From Micavibrio sp. (lineage in GTDB: Bacteria > Pseudomonadota > Alphaproteobacteria > Micavibrionales > UBA2020), in NCBI GenBank assembly GCA_028283745.1, contig JAPWJZ010000002.1:186001-250000 (forward strand): a stretch of 64,000 nt of DNA. Reading direction: 5' to 3'. Below, in pieces: positions 27,620 through 36,823 of the stretch. Position 1 is the first letter of the stretch, and each line of letters starts with the position of its first letter. Made by a program: the position numbers and the translations under genes. Below the pieces are notes generated by a model that was not told the DNA's origin, ran no database searches, and saw nothing but the letters and a program-made list of their open reading frames with translations.

Positions 27620-27919
27620 ATGAACTCGAAAAAATTCCTTTCCGCGACCCTCGCCGCTGCCGCGCTGACCGTTGCACTGTCGGGCGTCGCCAATGCGGCT
27701 GCCCCCGCGACCGAAAAATGCTACGGCGTCGTGAAGGCCGGCAAGAACGATTGTAAAACGGCTGCGCATTCCTGCGCTGGTTCTGCCACCAAAGCTGCCA
27801 GCGGTGAAGAATTCCTGCTGGTGCCCGCAGGCCTTTGCGCGAAACTGAACGGCGGCAGCGAAAAGCCCGCCATGCAGAACGATGATGGCATGATGAAATC
27901 TGACGGCATGAACAAGTAA
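27620..27919 (+). CDS. BufA1-type periplasmic bufferin precursor (DUF2282)
   Basis: A 99-residue precursor with a signal peptide (cleavage near residues 24-27) and the four conserved Cys of the DUF2282 family: Cys34 in EKCYGVVKAGKNDC, Cys45, Cys52 in HSCAGSAT and Cys73 in PAGLC. Known bufferins are periplasmic metal-binding peptides whose cysteines are modified by the BufB/BufC enzymes, and they appear as metal-response genes. The usual partners, DUF692 and DUF2063 genes, are not in this window. The ATG follows AGGAG. It is flanked downstream by a terminator. Confidence 0.9.
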   Translation: MNSKKFLSATLAAAALTVALSGVANAAAPATEKCYGVVKAGKNDCKTAAHSCAGSATKAASGEEFLLVPAGLCAKLNGGSEKPAMQNDDGMMKSDGMNK

Positions 27920-27956
27920 TTTCTGCCCTTAATTTCCGCCCCTCAAGACTGAAACG

Positions 27957-28015
27957 AAAACAGCGCATCTGCTTACCGGAATTGCCCTTCCGGTTTGTGG
28001 ATGCGCTGTTTTTTT
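27957..28015. terminator. Terminator-like nested hairpin
   Basis: AACAGCGCATC pairs with GATGCGCTGTT across a loop that itself folds (ACCGGAA with TTCCGGT), with seven T following and an A-run before. It separates the bufferin gene from the convergent gene at 28025. Confidence 0.75.
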
Positions 28016-28024
28016 GCGTGAAGG

Positions 28025-28435
28025 CTAAACCGTTTCCAGTTTGCGGATGGCAGGTGCCTTGCCTGTTTTGGCGGCAATGCGGTCTTCGACCAGCGTGACG
28101 ATGCGCTGGCCGGTGCTGTCATCAAAGCCGAGCAAATCCTGCTTGGCGGCATTGAATGTTTTGATGGCGGCAAAGTGTTCGGGCGGGCGCAGGTTGGCCA
28201 TGAGGCTTAGGCCGCCGGTTTTACGGGCACGGGTGTTGAAAACGCTTTCGCGGCTTTCAAGTTTATCGGCGGCAGCGAAGAAGGTGTTCAGCAGGGTAAT
28301 GGCCTGGCCTTGCGCCCCTTCGGGCTGGGCCGCAATAAGCTGGCCCTGCAAATGATCGAGCGTAATGGCAGCGAAGCCGCTTTTCAGCCGCCCCGTCATG
28401 TCGCTCAGGTTATCTTTGCCCTTCAACCGTACCAT
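28025..28435 (-). CDS. Hypothetical protein
   Basis: A 136-residue soluble, mostly helical protein without signal peptide or Cys; I do not recognise it. It contains a run of helix-forming segments (ITLLNTFFAAADKLESRE, FAAIKTFNAAKQDLLGF) and ends in a basic tail. It lies between the bufferin gene and mnmG. No clear ribosome site was seen before the ATG at 28435. Confidence 0.45.
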   Translation of the reverse strand: MVRLKGKDNLSDMTGRLKSGFAAITLDHLQGQLIAAQPEGAQGQAITLLNTFFAAADKLESRESVFNTRARKTGGLSLMANLRPPEHFAAIKTFNAAKQDLLGFDDSTGQRIVTLVEDRIAAKTGKAPAIRKLETV

Positions 28436-28595
28436 GGTGTATATTTTGCCCTGAAACTGTGTCGCTGGTATTTCCGCTTGCCCTTTATATAGACCTGCGG
28501 TAAGTATTTTCCTTAACGCCCATTATACTCGAAAACCGGCAGGATGTCGGCGGAATTGTGATATTTCCGTAACACTATAAGTTAAGATACTGAAA

Positions 28596-30467
28596 ATGAA
28601 CACGAAATTTGATGTCATTGTTATCGGTGGGGGTCATGCGGGCTGTGAAGCGGCTGCCGCAGCGGCGCGCATGGGCGCGAATACGCTGCTTTTGACCCAT
28701 CGAATCGACAGCGTCGGCGTTATGTCCTGCAACCCTGCCATAGGCGGTTTGGGCAAAGGCCACCTTGTGCGCGAAATTGACGCACTGGATGGCGTGATGG
28801 GCAAAGTGACCGACAAAGCGGGCATCCAGTTCCGTATGTTGAACGCCAGCAAGGGCGCGGCCGTGCGTGGCCCCCGTGCGCAGGCGGATCGCAAGTTGTA
28901 CCGCGAGAACATGCAGGAAATGCTGCTGAACTACCCCAACCTCACCCTATACGGTGACGGCGCGGAAGATATTATGCGCGATGCGGACGGCAATATTTGC
29001 GGCGTGGTTTCCGCCAACGGTACAAAGTTTTCGTGCGGCGCGGTTGTTATTACCACCGGCACCTTCCTGCGCGGCATTATTCACCGCGGCACGCATATGC
29101 ATGAAGCGGGGCGCATTGGCGAAAAGCCTTCCATCGGCCTCGCCCTCAGCCTTGAAAAAATGAACCTGCCGATGGGCCGCCTGAAAACCGGCACGCCCGC
29201 GCGGCTGGATGGCCGCACCATTGACTGGTCGCAGCTGGAAGAACAGCCGGGAGATAAACCGCCACAGCCGTTCAGCTTCATGAACGATAAAGTGACGGTG
29301 CCGCAGATCTCCTGCTTCATAACCTATACCAACGAAAAGACGCACCAGGTTATTCGCGATAACCTGCACGTGGCGCCGATGTATTCCGGCCAGATTAAAT
29401 CTTCCGGCCCGCGTTACTGCCCGTCGATCGAAGATAAAGTCGTGCGCTTTGCCGACAAAGAACGCCACCAGATTTTCCTCGAGCCGGAAGGGCTTGATGA
29501 CCCGACCGTGTATCCGAACGGCATTTCGACGAGCCTGCCGGAAGATGTGCAGGAGCAGCTTATCCGTACCATTCCGGGCCTGGAAAATGTCAGCATCTTT
29601 GTGCCGGGCTACGCCATTGAATACGATTACGTCGACCCCCGCGCCCTGACCCGCACGCTGGAAGTAAAAGCCGTGAAAGGCCTTTTCCTCGCCGGGCAAA
29701 TCAACGGCACGACGGGGTATGAAGAAGCGGGCGCGCAAGGGCTTATCGCCGGTGTGAACGCCGCATTGCGCGCGGCGGCTGGCGGGCAGGAATTTATTCT
29801 CGACCGCGCCGATGGTTATATTGGCGTGATGGTGGATGACCTTGTGACCCAAGGCGTGTCGGAACCCTACCGCATGTTTACCTCGCGCGCGGAATACCGT
29901 TTGATGCTGCGGGCGGATAACGCCGACCAGCGGCTGACCCCGACCGGTATTTCGGTCGGCTGCGTCGGTGCGGAACGCGCAAGCGTGTTCGAGAAAAAAG
30001 CGCAAGCGCTGGAAGACGCGCGCGAACTGGTGCATGGCCTGACGGCGCTGCCGGTGGAGCTGGAGCGCATGGGCTTTAAGGTGAACCAGGATGGCATGCG
30101 CCGTTCGGTTCATGACCTGATGCGCTACCCAGATATTTCGATTGGCGCGCTGACGCAGCGCTGGCCGGAGCTTGCCAATATTCCCGCCGATATCGTTGAA
30201 CAGGTGGAAATTGATGCGCGCTACGCCGGCTACATCCAGCGGCAGGAAGCCGACATTAAAGCATTCCGCCGCGATGAAGCGCTGGAGCTGCCGAAAGATT
30301 TGAACTTCGATGCCGTCGGTAGCCTGTCGAACGAGATGCGCCTGAAACTGTCAAAGCATCGCCCCGATACACTGGGTGCTGCCGCGCGTATTCCCGGGGT
30401 AACGCCTGCCGCGCTGGTCGCCCTTCTTCGTTACATCAAACGCAAACCGGAATCCAAAGTTGCCTAG
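28596..30467 (+). CDS. mnmG: tRNA uridine-5-carboxymethylaminomethyl(34) synthesis enzyme MnmG
   Basis: FAD enzyme that, with MnmE, modifies the wobble uridine. The 623-residue protein starts with the FAD-binding [15 protein letters not shown] (about 6-20) and has [13 protein letters not shown], the [13 protein letters not shown] motif, and RTxE-type C-terminal domain. Length is normal. It begins the mnmG-rsmG-(two genes)-parA-parB stretch, close to the usual alphaproteobacterial order with mnmE removed to 2.9 kb. Confidence 0.97.
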   Translation: MNTKFDVIVIGGGHAGCEAAAAAARMGANTLLLTHRIDSVGVMSCNPAIGGLGKGHLVREIDALDGVMGKVTDKAGIQFRMLNASKGAAVRGPRAQADRKLYRENMQEMLLNYPNLTLYGDGAEDIMRDADGNICGVVSANGTKFSCGAVVITTGTFLRGIIHRGTHMHEAGRIGEKPSIGLALSLEKMNLPMGRLKTGTPARLDGRTIDWSQLEEQPGDKPPQPFSFMNDKVTVPQISCFITYTNEKTHQVIRDNLHVAPMYSGQIKSSGPRYCPSIEDKVVRFADKERHQIFLEPEGLDDPTVYPNGISTSLPEDVQEQLIRTIPGLENVSIFVPGYAIEYDYVDPRALTRTLEVKAVKGLFLAGQINGTTGYEEAGAQGLIAGVNAALRAAAGGQEFILDRADGYIGVMVDDLVTQGVSEPYRMFTSRAEYRLMLRADNADQRLTPTGISVGCVGAERASVFEKKAQALEDARELVHGLTALPVELERMGFKVNQDGMRRSVHDLMRYPDISIGALTQRWPELANIPADIVEQVEIDARYAGYIQRQEADIKAFRRDEALELPKDLNFDAVGSLSNEMRLKLSKHRPDTLGAAARIPGVTPAALVALLRYIKRKPESKVA

Positions 30468-31098
30468 CACCCCGAATACCAGCACGCTTGTTAAAAACAT
30501 GGAACGCCATGGCTTCTCCGTCCGCCCCGACGTACTGGAGAAGTTCGAGGTTTACGAGGAACTGCTGCTGAAATGGCAGAAGGCCATCAACCTTGTCGGC
30601 CCGTCGACGCTGGATGATGTGGGCAGCCGCCACTTCTTCGATTCAGCGCAGATGTTCCGCTATATTCCAGATATTGACGTGAAGCTGGTGGATCTTGGCT
30701 CTGGCGCGGGCTTCCCCGGCCTTGTGCTTTCGCTTCTCGGGGTGCGTGAAACGCACCTGGTGGAATCGGATGTGCGCAAGGCGACCTTCCTGCGCGAAGT
30801 TGTGCGCCAGACAGGCGCTGCCGTGACCGTGCATGACAAGCGCGTGGAAGACTGCACGATTGAGAATATCGACGTTATTACGGCCCGTGCCCTTGCCCCG
30901 CTGCGTGATCTGCTGGGTTATATGTATAAACTGGCAACGCCGGGGCACGCTATTTACGGTGTCTTCGCCAAAGGCCTCACCTATCATGACGAAGTCGAGA
31001 AGGCACAAAAGCAGTGGGATTTCGACCTCGAGGTCTTCCCGAGTGAAACGGACATTGCCGGTAAAATTCTGCGCATCACCAATCTGAAGCAGAAATAA
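30460..31098 (+). CDS. rsmG: 16S rRNA (guanine-N7)-methyltransferase RsmG
   Basis: S-adenosylmethionine-dependent methylation of G527 of 16S rRNA. The 212-residue protein has [16 protein letters not shown], the [13 protein letters not shown]doMet motif and [13 protein letters not shown] start at 30460 overlaps the last codons of mnmG (stop at 30465-30467), so the two are coupled. Confidence 0.93.
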   Translation: MPSTPNTSTLVKNMERHGFSVRPDVLEKFEVYEELLLKWQKAINLVGPSTLDDVGSRHFFDSAQMFRYIPDIDVKLVDLGSGAGFPGLVLSLLGVRETHLVESDVRKATFLREVVRQTGAAVTVHDKRVEDCTIENIDVITARALAPLRDLLGYMYKLATPGHAIYGVFAKGLTYHDEVEKAQKQWDFDLEVFPSETDIAGKILRITNLKQK

Positions 31099-31102
31099 AC
31101 CA

Positions 31103-31153
31103 TTTTATATTTACGGAAATATAAAACATGCCTTCATGTTGTTTGAAGGCATG
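31103..31153. terminator. Two consecutive hairpins after rsmG
   Basis: TTTTATATTT pairs perfectly with AAATATAAAA around ACGG (31103-31126); immediately after, CATGCCTTC pairs with GAAGGCATG (31127-31153). Both lie between the convergent rsmG and the gene at 31175. The second lacks a T-run, so termination is probable but not proven. Confidence 0.45.
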
Positions 31154-31174
31154 GAGAACTACGCATTTCAAAGA

Positions 31175-31915
31175 TTAAGCGGTTACGTCGAGGCTATTGC
31201 CTGTAGTGGTGCTGACGGGCACGCTGCTGTCATCATCGGTATTTGCTGCAGCGGTCGAACCGGTTGCATCGGTTGCTGACGTATCCGTTGTGGTTGACGT
31301 ATCGGAAGCCGGTGTAACGGCGGTCAGGCCGGCGCGAATTGTTTTGATGGCAGCTTCGGCAGCATCCAGCGCTTTTTTGGCTTGAGAGAGATCAAGGCTG
31401 AAGATGATGTGTTCATCCGCCAGTTTTCCCTGCTGCGTTGTGATAAGGCGGCGAATGGTATTGATAGTGGCTTGTGCGTTGCCGGCAAACTGGTTATCTG
31501 CCGTTGCATCGGGCGTGCCTTGGGTTGCGCCTTTGATATAGTCCTGTACTGATGAGAGAATTTCACCCGACAGGCTGTTCAAGCCGCTCAGCGCGCTTAC
31601 CGCAGTCGTCGTGCCGTTGACGATGGTGGTTTGAATGGCATTGACGGCATCGCGATCAAAATTGACGCGCGTTGTGGCGTTTTTTTTCAGCTTGGTATTG
31701 TCATCAATGCTGGTGTTGTTTTTTGTCTGTGCAATCTGGATGGCAGCGGATGTGCGGCGCGCCTTCAGAGCGGTGAAGGCTGCATCATCGGAAACTGATT
31801 TGCTGATGTTGGTAAAGACGATATCGGTTGTACCGGCAACAACATATTTGTTGTTGGCTTCAAAGGTGGCCTTCATGGTGGCCAGTGCTGCTTGAGCATC
31901 GGTAATCTTGGACAT
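31175..31915 (-). CDS. Hypothetical helical protein with Ser/Thr-rich tail
   Basis: A 246-residue protein, no signal peptide, no Cys. It appears mostly helical, with long Ala/Thr/Asn-rich stretches and heptad-like helices (QATINTIRRLITTQQGKLA, AKKALDAAEAAIKTIRAGL). The last 40 residues are low-complexity Thr/Ser/Asp/Ala (VTPASDTSTTTDTSATDA). It superficially resembles flagellin-like helical proteins, but I see no matching signature and do not assign it. It lies between rsmG and the parS sites, on the opposite strand to parAB. Confidence 0.55.
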   Translation of the reverse strand: MSKITDAQAALATMKATFEANNKYVVAGTTDIVFTNISKSVSDDAAFTALKARRTSAAIQIAQTKNNTSIDDNTKLKKNATTRVNFDRDAVNAIQTTIVNGTTTAVSALSGLNSLSGEILSSVQDYIKGATQGTPDATADNQFAGNAQATINTIRRLITTQQGKLADEHIIFSLDLSQAKKALDAAEAAIKTIRAGLTAVTPASDTSTTTDTSATDATGSTAAANTDDDSSVPVSTTTGNSLDVTA

Positions 31916-32071
31916 TAAGTCTTCTCCGCTTTCTCGCGGTTTAGTGTACAGAGTTCTTCCTGATTCGACTCTACCAGAGGTTAGTTAACAGGCTGTAAAC
32001 TTTTTTGCAGGGCCGCGGCAGATAACGGGCTGAAAAGCCGGAACCATCCTTTTTTGCCGCTTTAGGGGAGG

Positions 32072-32087
32072 CGTTTCACGTGAAACA
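32072..32087. promoter_or_regulatory. parS site, one mismatch
   Basis: CGTTTCACGTGAAACA matches the parS consensus TGTTTCACGTGAAACA in 15 of 16 bases, with the palindromic core intact. It is the first of two sites in the 31916-32170 gap, which has no gene. Confidence 0.85.
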
Positions 32088-32111
32088 ATCCTGGCCGGGT
32101 GTCTGCCGGTT

Positions 32112-32127
32112 TGTTTCACGTGAAACA
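32112..32127. promoter_or_regulatory. parS site, perfect
   Basis: TGTTTCACGTGAAACA exactly, 24 bases downstream of the end of the first site. ParB loads here and helps ParA segregate the origin. Confidence 0.95.
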
Positions 32128-32170
32128 AGGTACGGCGCTGGAAAGCGGCGGTACCGGATAATCTGAGGGG

Positions 32171-32707
32171 TCAGGCTTTGGGTTTGGGCAGGCGGCACCC
32201 CAGCACAAGTTCGGCGGGTTGCAGATATTCCTTGAAGGTATAAGCGCTTAGTGTATCCGCATCTTTACCAGCATCGCGCTGGAAGACAGTAGCGAGGCTA
32301 CCCTTTTCGCTGTAAGCCGGGTTATTCTTCCAGCTGCCATCCAGCTGCTGTTCTTCAACGCTGCGGGTAACGCTGGCTACCCCGCCTTCCGAAAAGGCGA
32401 TTGTTTTGGTGACTTTGGTATCTGCGCCGCCCTTGGTGGCATAGCGGACTTCATCATTCGAAATAATCATGCTGCCATCAGCCGCGCGGGTGGCGCGTGC
32501 ATGATAAAGGTAAGCTTGCCCTGCGGTTGCCGCCGGATTCTCCGAGATGCCGAATTGCTTTTGCGGCACGGTATCTGCAGTGAAGCAATCACTCATATCC
32601 GGTGTGGCGGGCTTTGCGTGCTGGTGGTTGCCATTGAAAGCCATGATGAGCGCGCCACTGGCAAGTGCGGCGGCAAGCGTTGCGGTATAAAGCTTTCTCA
32701 TAGCCAT
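32171..32707 (-). CDS. Secreted hypothetical protein
   Basis: A 178-residue protein with an N-terminal signal peptide or anchor (MRKLYTATLAAALASGALIM, about residues 3-22). The mature part has two Cys (in SDCFTAD and LGCRLP, near the ends) that could form a disulphide closing the domain, and many short strands. Family unknown. It sits between two of the parS sites on the opposite strand to parA. Confidence 0.6.
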   Translation of the reverse strand: MAMRKLYTATLAAALASGALIMAFNGNHQHAKPATPDMSDCFTADTVPQKQFGISENPAATAGQAYLYHARATRAADGSMIISNDEVRYATKGGADTKVTKTIAFSEGGVASVTRSVEEQQLDGSWKNNPAYSEKGSLATVFQRDAGKDADTLSAYTFKEYLQPAELVLGCRLPKPKA

Positions 32708-32860
32708 CTCCCCGATAGTTAAAAATAGTCAAACCAGCATTAAATTCTTGATCTGCGCAACAATATTATGAAAACAAATAACAGTCAAGGATAATCCATA
32801 ATATATGCTAGTGTATTGATATATAATGACTATATATATGTATGTTTCGCCCCTAACCGC

Positions 32861-32876
32861 TGTTTCACGTGAAACA
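32861..32876. promoter_or_regulatory. parS site, perfect
   Basis: TGTTTCACGTGAAACA, 62 bases before the parA start, so ParB bound here could also repress parAB. The rest of the 32708-32938 gap is AT-rich with ATATATAT-like tracts and no gene. Confidence 0.95.
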
Positions 32877-32938
32877 GCGGCCAGACTCGTAACTTAATTT
32901 GCCTTGCCCCTTTTTGAGTCTTTCGTTACAACCTGTTT

Positions 32939-33829
<891 letters not shown>

Positions 33830-33850
33830 ATTTTTTGGAGTTGAATTGAT

Positions 33851-34798
33851 ATGAACGCAGACATGAAAAAGCGCGGCCTGGGCCGCGGGCTTGATGCCCT
33901 CTTCCAAAGCGGCGACCGCGAGGAAGAAAGCTTCCAGCCCAAAATGAAACGCGCGGATGAAATTGTTGCTGCCGTACAGGCGCAGCAGGCAACCGCGCCA
34001 AACGGCGCGCAGCGCAAAATTTCTGTTGACCGCCTCACCCCCGGCAAATACCAGCCGCGCCGTTTCTTTGATGACGCGGCGCTGGACCAGCTGGCGGAAT
34101 CCATCGGCGTGCATGGCATCATCCAGCCGTTGCTGGTGCGCCCGCTGTCGAACAGCATGTTTGAAATTATCGCGGGCGAGCGCCGCTGGCGCGCCGCGCA
34201 AAAAGCGCAGCTGCACGAAGTGCCCGTGGTCATTCAGGAAATGTCGGACACGACCGCGCTTGAAATTGCCCTTATTGAAAACCTGCAGCGCGAAGACCTG
34301 TCGGCGATGGAAGAAGCCGATGGCTACCAGCGTTTGATGGATGATTTTGGCCATACGCAGGAAGCGCTGGCGCAGCAGCTCGGCAAAAGCCGCAGCCATG
34401 TCGCGAATACGCTGCGCCTGTTGAAGCTGCCGCAATCCGTCCGCGCGATGGTACAGAACGGCAGCATTACCGCCGGCCATGCCCGCGCCCTCATCGGCAC
34501 CAAGAACCCCGACGAACTGGCGGATATTATTTTCAAACGCTCGCTTAGCGTCCGCCAGACGGAAGACCTGGTGAAGAAGGCCGCCGAAGGAAAAGTCAAG
34601 TCAGCCCCCCAGCGCACCGCGCCGAAATATAAAGATGTGGATGTATTGGCGCTTGAGGAGCTCACGACCTCGAAACTCGGGCTCAAAGTCACCATTGAAA
34701 GCCAGGGTGCCGCCGGCATGCTGCAGATCGAGTACAAAACCCTCGACCAGCTGGATGACCTGCTTGCCCGTCTCGGCCAGACACCGCGCAAAAACTGA
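33851..34798 (+). CDS. parB: Chromosome-partitioning protein ParB
   Basis: CTP-dependent clamp that loads at parS and spreads. The 315-residue protein begins KKRGLGRGLDALF, the ParA-interaction region, has the CTP-binding box GERRWRAA at 109-116, and an HTH near 168-193 (TQEALAQQLGKSRSHVANTL). The C-terminal dimer domain follows. It starts 21 bases after parA with TTGGAG upstream. Confidence 0.96.
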   Translation: MNADMKKRGLGRGLDALFQSGDREEESFQPKMKRADEIVAAVQAQQATAPNGAQRKISVDRLTPGKYQPRRFFDDAALDQLAESIGVHGIIQPLLVRPLSNSMFEIIAGERRWRAAQKAQLHEVPVVIQEMSDTTALEIALIENLQREDLSAMEEADGYQRLMDDFGHTQEALAQQLGKSRSHVANTLRLLKLPQSVRAMVQNGSITAGHARALIGTKNPDELADIIFKRSLSVRQTEDLVKKAAEGKVKSAPQRTAPKYKDVDVLALEELTTSKLGLKVTIESQGAAGMLQIEYKTLDQLDDLLARLGQTPRKN

Positions 34799-34935
34799 CC
34801 CGCGAGGACTGATACGTAAAACGTAAACGCAACCTGGTAATATGCGCGATCTGCAGATTGCCAATTGCGGGCTATGTCACCGCCCGCCTTTCTTCTATAA
34901 TGGTATATAGCCGTATTGAAAAAAGGGGCCACGCC

Positions 34936-35439
34936 ATGCCGCAGCACATTCGCCTTTTCTGCCTTACCCTCGCCATTCTGGCAGGTATTTTTTGCGCCAG
35001 CCCCTCGATGGCGCAAGACGATCTCATCGTGCCGCAGGCTGACACAGGCGCACCCATGAAAAATGGCGCTGCACCTGTTGATGCTACAGACCCTGCCGCA
35101 AAACCCGCCGCCGTGAAGGAAGATGTTGCCTGGGGAAAACTCTCGAAAGAAATGCTGGGCCCAACCTGCGATACCACTATCAAAAGTGGCAAAAAACCTT
35201 TTGCTGTTCTCATCACTATTCCAGCGTCGTTCTGCAAAAGTGCCAAATATGCTGACAGCAATATTTGCGTAAACAAAGTGACAGAAGCGCGCGTGGATTG
35301 GAAAAACAATAACCGCAAAATAGCGGCGATTGCTGCCGAAGGAAAGCTTGTCTTCCTGAACGGGACCTTGAAGGATGTGAAGGATTGCTGGTATCCCTCC
35401 GCCACCTTTGAAGTTAGCAGCATTCGTCCCGGCCAATAA
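34936..35439 (+). CDS. Secreted hypothetical protein
   Basis: A 167-residue exported protein: the signal peptide ends at SMAQ (about residue 26), then a Pro/Ala/Asp-rich linker and a C-terminal domain of about 100 residues with four Cys (PTCDTT, FCKS, NICVN, KDCWYP) that probably form disulphides. Family not recognised. I chose the ATG at 34936 with AAGGGG upstream; the longer reading from 34858 would bury the signal. Confidence 0.65.
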   Translation: MPQHIRLFCLTLAILAGIFCASPSMAQDDLIVPQADTGAPMKNGAAPVDATDPAAKPAAVKEDVAWGKLSKEMLGPTCDTTIKSGKKPFAVLITIPASFCKSAKYADSNICVNKVTEARVDWKNNNRKIAAIAAEGKLVFLNGTLKDVKDCWYPSATFEVSSIRPGQ

Positions 35440-35469
35440 GTTTTAAATCGCCATCAGGAACGTCAAGCG

Positions 35470-35736
35470 ATGATCAACGATAACGAACCGCCCACCTTCT
35501 CCCCCGAAATGAATTTTACGGATGCTGTGGAGCAACTATGCCGCCAGATTACGGCGTGGCACAATGATACCCCTGACCTGTCGATGGCGATTGTCGTGGA
35601 TATCGCGACAACCGACGAACTCGCGCAGGAAATGGGCTGGCCGTCTTCCGAAATGATGGTGGATGCTTTGAATGAAGCCCTCGCCACCCTGCCCATTGAA
35701 ATTTCCCGCCGTGTTGAAGTCGACGAAGTTTCCTGA
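35470..35736 (+). CDS. Small acidic hypothetical protein
   Basis: An 88-residue acidic, soluble protein with no Cys except one near residue 24 (EQLCRQ). It contains a helix, a strand (SMAIVVDIATT) and another helix (MMVDALNEALATL). Not recognised. The start has AGGAA nine bases upstream. It may be co-transcribed with the gene before it. Confidence 0.5.
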   Translation: MINDNEPPTFSPEMNFTDAVEQLCRQITAWHNDTPDLSMAIVVDIATTDELAQEMGWPSSEMMVDALNEALATLPIEISRRVEVDEVS

Positions 35737-35821
35737 CCCTTCTCTTTTATTCCCCCCTAAATCCCCCTTTCAAAAATAAACGCTGCATTCGGGAAACTGG
35801 CCTCCTTTTTGCATCTGTTCA

Positions 35822-35837
35822 TTAAGAGGGATTTAAC
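35822..35837 (+). promoter_or_regulatory. CtrA-type box TTAA-N7-TTAAC
   Basis: TTAA (35822-35825), seven bases and TTAAC (35833-35837) form the full extended CtrA consensus. A GATACT -10-like box follows at 35849-35854. It lies 71 bases before the gene at 35908, a normal spot for a CtrA-activated promoter. Confidence 0.55.
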
Positions 35838-35907
35838 CGGCATAGCCCGATACTGAAAGCGAAAGGGTAAATCGCAGACAGACGGGCGCTAAAAGGGAAT
35901 AAATTCA

Positions 35908-36195
35908 ATGATGAAACCTGATAACAAAACCATTCTCGTCGTCATGACCAACCTTGTCGCGCGTAAAATGAGCGAAGGACGGGCACAATCTGCCGATCCG
36001 GTCCGCTTTTACGGCTTCACCCCGGCAGATGTTTCCGGCCTGCATTTCTGGAAGCGCGACGCGAACGATAACGTCTGGTTCCGTCTGCATGACGGCCGCG
36101 TGATTGATGCAGACGGCAACCTTGCCGAAGCAGATCTTTCCCATTACATCCGCCAGCCCGACGAAGTCTCAAACGATGAAGCCCTCGTCATGTAA
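35908..36195 (+). CDS. Small hypothetical protein
   Basis: A 95-residue soluble protein. An initial helix (TILVVMTNLVARKMSEG) leads into a strand-rich part with aromatic residues (RFYGFTPADVSGLHFWKR, VWFRLHDGRVIDADG), giving a compact small domain. No signal peptide or Cys. Not recognised. The gene is preceded by a CtrA-type box, pointing to cell-cycle control if the box is used. Confidence 0.55.
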   Translation: MMKPDNKTILVVMTNLVARKMSEGRAQSADPVRFYGFTPADVSGLHFWKRDANDNVWFRLHDGRVIDADGNLAEADLSHYIRQPDEVSNDEALVM

Positions 36196-36242
36196 TTTCA
36201 TTTCAAGTGCTGTTCTTGACCAGCGGTTAACCCGCGCGGGCG

Positions 36243-36386
36243 TATAATAGTCACTTAAGCCAATGAAATGAATCGCTTCACGCGCCACCGCCGTGGAACG
36301 CTTATTGCGCCCGTGCATTGGCTTCAGCACATGGGAGAATTGGCGGCAGCCGGTTTCGCCTATCACCGCATGAAGGAGAATAGAGC
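36243..36386 (+). promoter_or_regulatory. Promoter -10 and structured leader
   Basis: A perfect TATAAT at 36243-36248, without a good -35, precedes a 140-base leader for the gene at 36387. In it AAGCCAATG (36257-36265) pairs perfectly with CATTGGCTT (36316-36324), enclosing 50 bases with smaller stems. This could be a structured leader RNA. Confidence 0.4.
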
Positions 36387-36698
36387 ATGAAAACACAACT
36401 TTTTGCACTGATCGCCGCAGCCGTACTGGTTCCGACCCTTGCTTCGGCTGAACAGCTGACGACCACCACGATTGAAAATACGTCCTCCGGTTACTACATG
36501 AACCGCCCGACGACCAACCTTGCAACGCCGGAAAACATCCGCACGCAGGTCACGACGGATGCCGAGGGCAACCGCGTTGTCACCCGCACGCAGGATATCG
36601 TGACGACCGAGCGTTATAAGACCAAATACAATTCCGACAGCGGCTTTGATTCCAACCGCGCCGCGCCGAAACCGCGCTCGATTGAGCCGATCGAATAA
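36387..36698 (+). CDS. Small secreted hypothetical protein
   Basis: A 103-residue exported protein: signal peptide to about residue 21 (TLASAEQ), then a polar Thr/Asn-rich mature part with repeated TTT/TT clusters and no Cys. The tail is Pro/Arg-rich. Not recognised. It has GAAGGAGAA before the ATG and a strong terminator downstream. Confidence 0.6.
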   Translation: MKTQLFALIAAAVLVPTLASAEQLTTTTIENTSSGYYMNRPTTNLATPENIRTQVTTDAEGNRVVTRTQDIVTTERYKTKYNSDSGFDSNRAAPKPRSIEPIE

Positions 36699-36762
36699 CA
36701 TTTACTTCTTTCGGTCCCTCTCCCGGGGCCGCTGCAGCGGCGCTTTCAAGGAGGCGTTGATG

Positions 36763-36806
36763 CAGCAAAAAAGCCGCTGGATTTATCTCCGGCGGCTTTT
36801 TTGCTG
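36763..36806. terminator. Bidirectional rho-independent terminator
   Basis: AGCAAAAAAGCCGC pairs with GCGGCTTTTTTGCT around a short loop. It lies between the convergent genes at 36387 and 36824. Confidence 0.9.
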
Positions 36807-36823
36807 TGCTGTGTTGCATGCCG

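Noticed and set aside
31175..31915. Flagellin-like assignment of the helical protein before parS
   Set aside because: Only composition and helix pattern resemble flagellin; no conserved terminal motif is seen.
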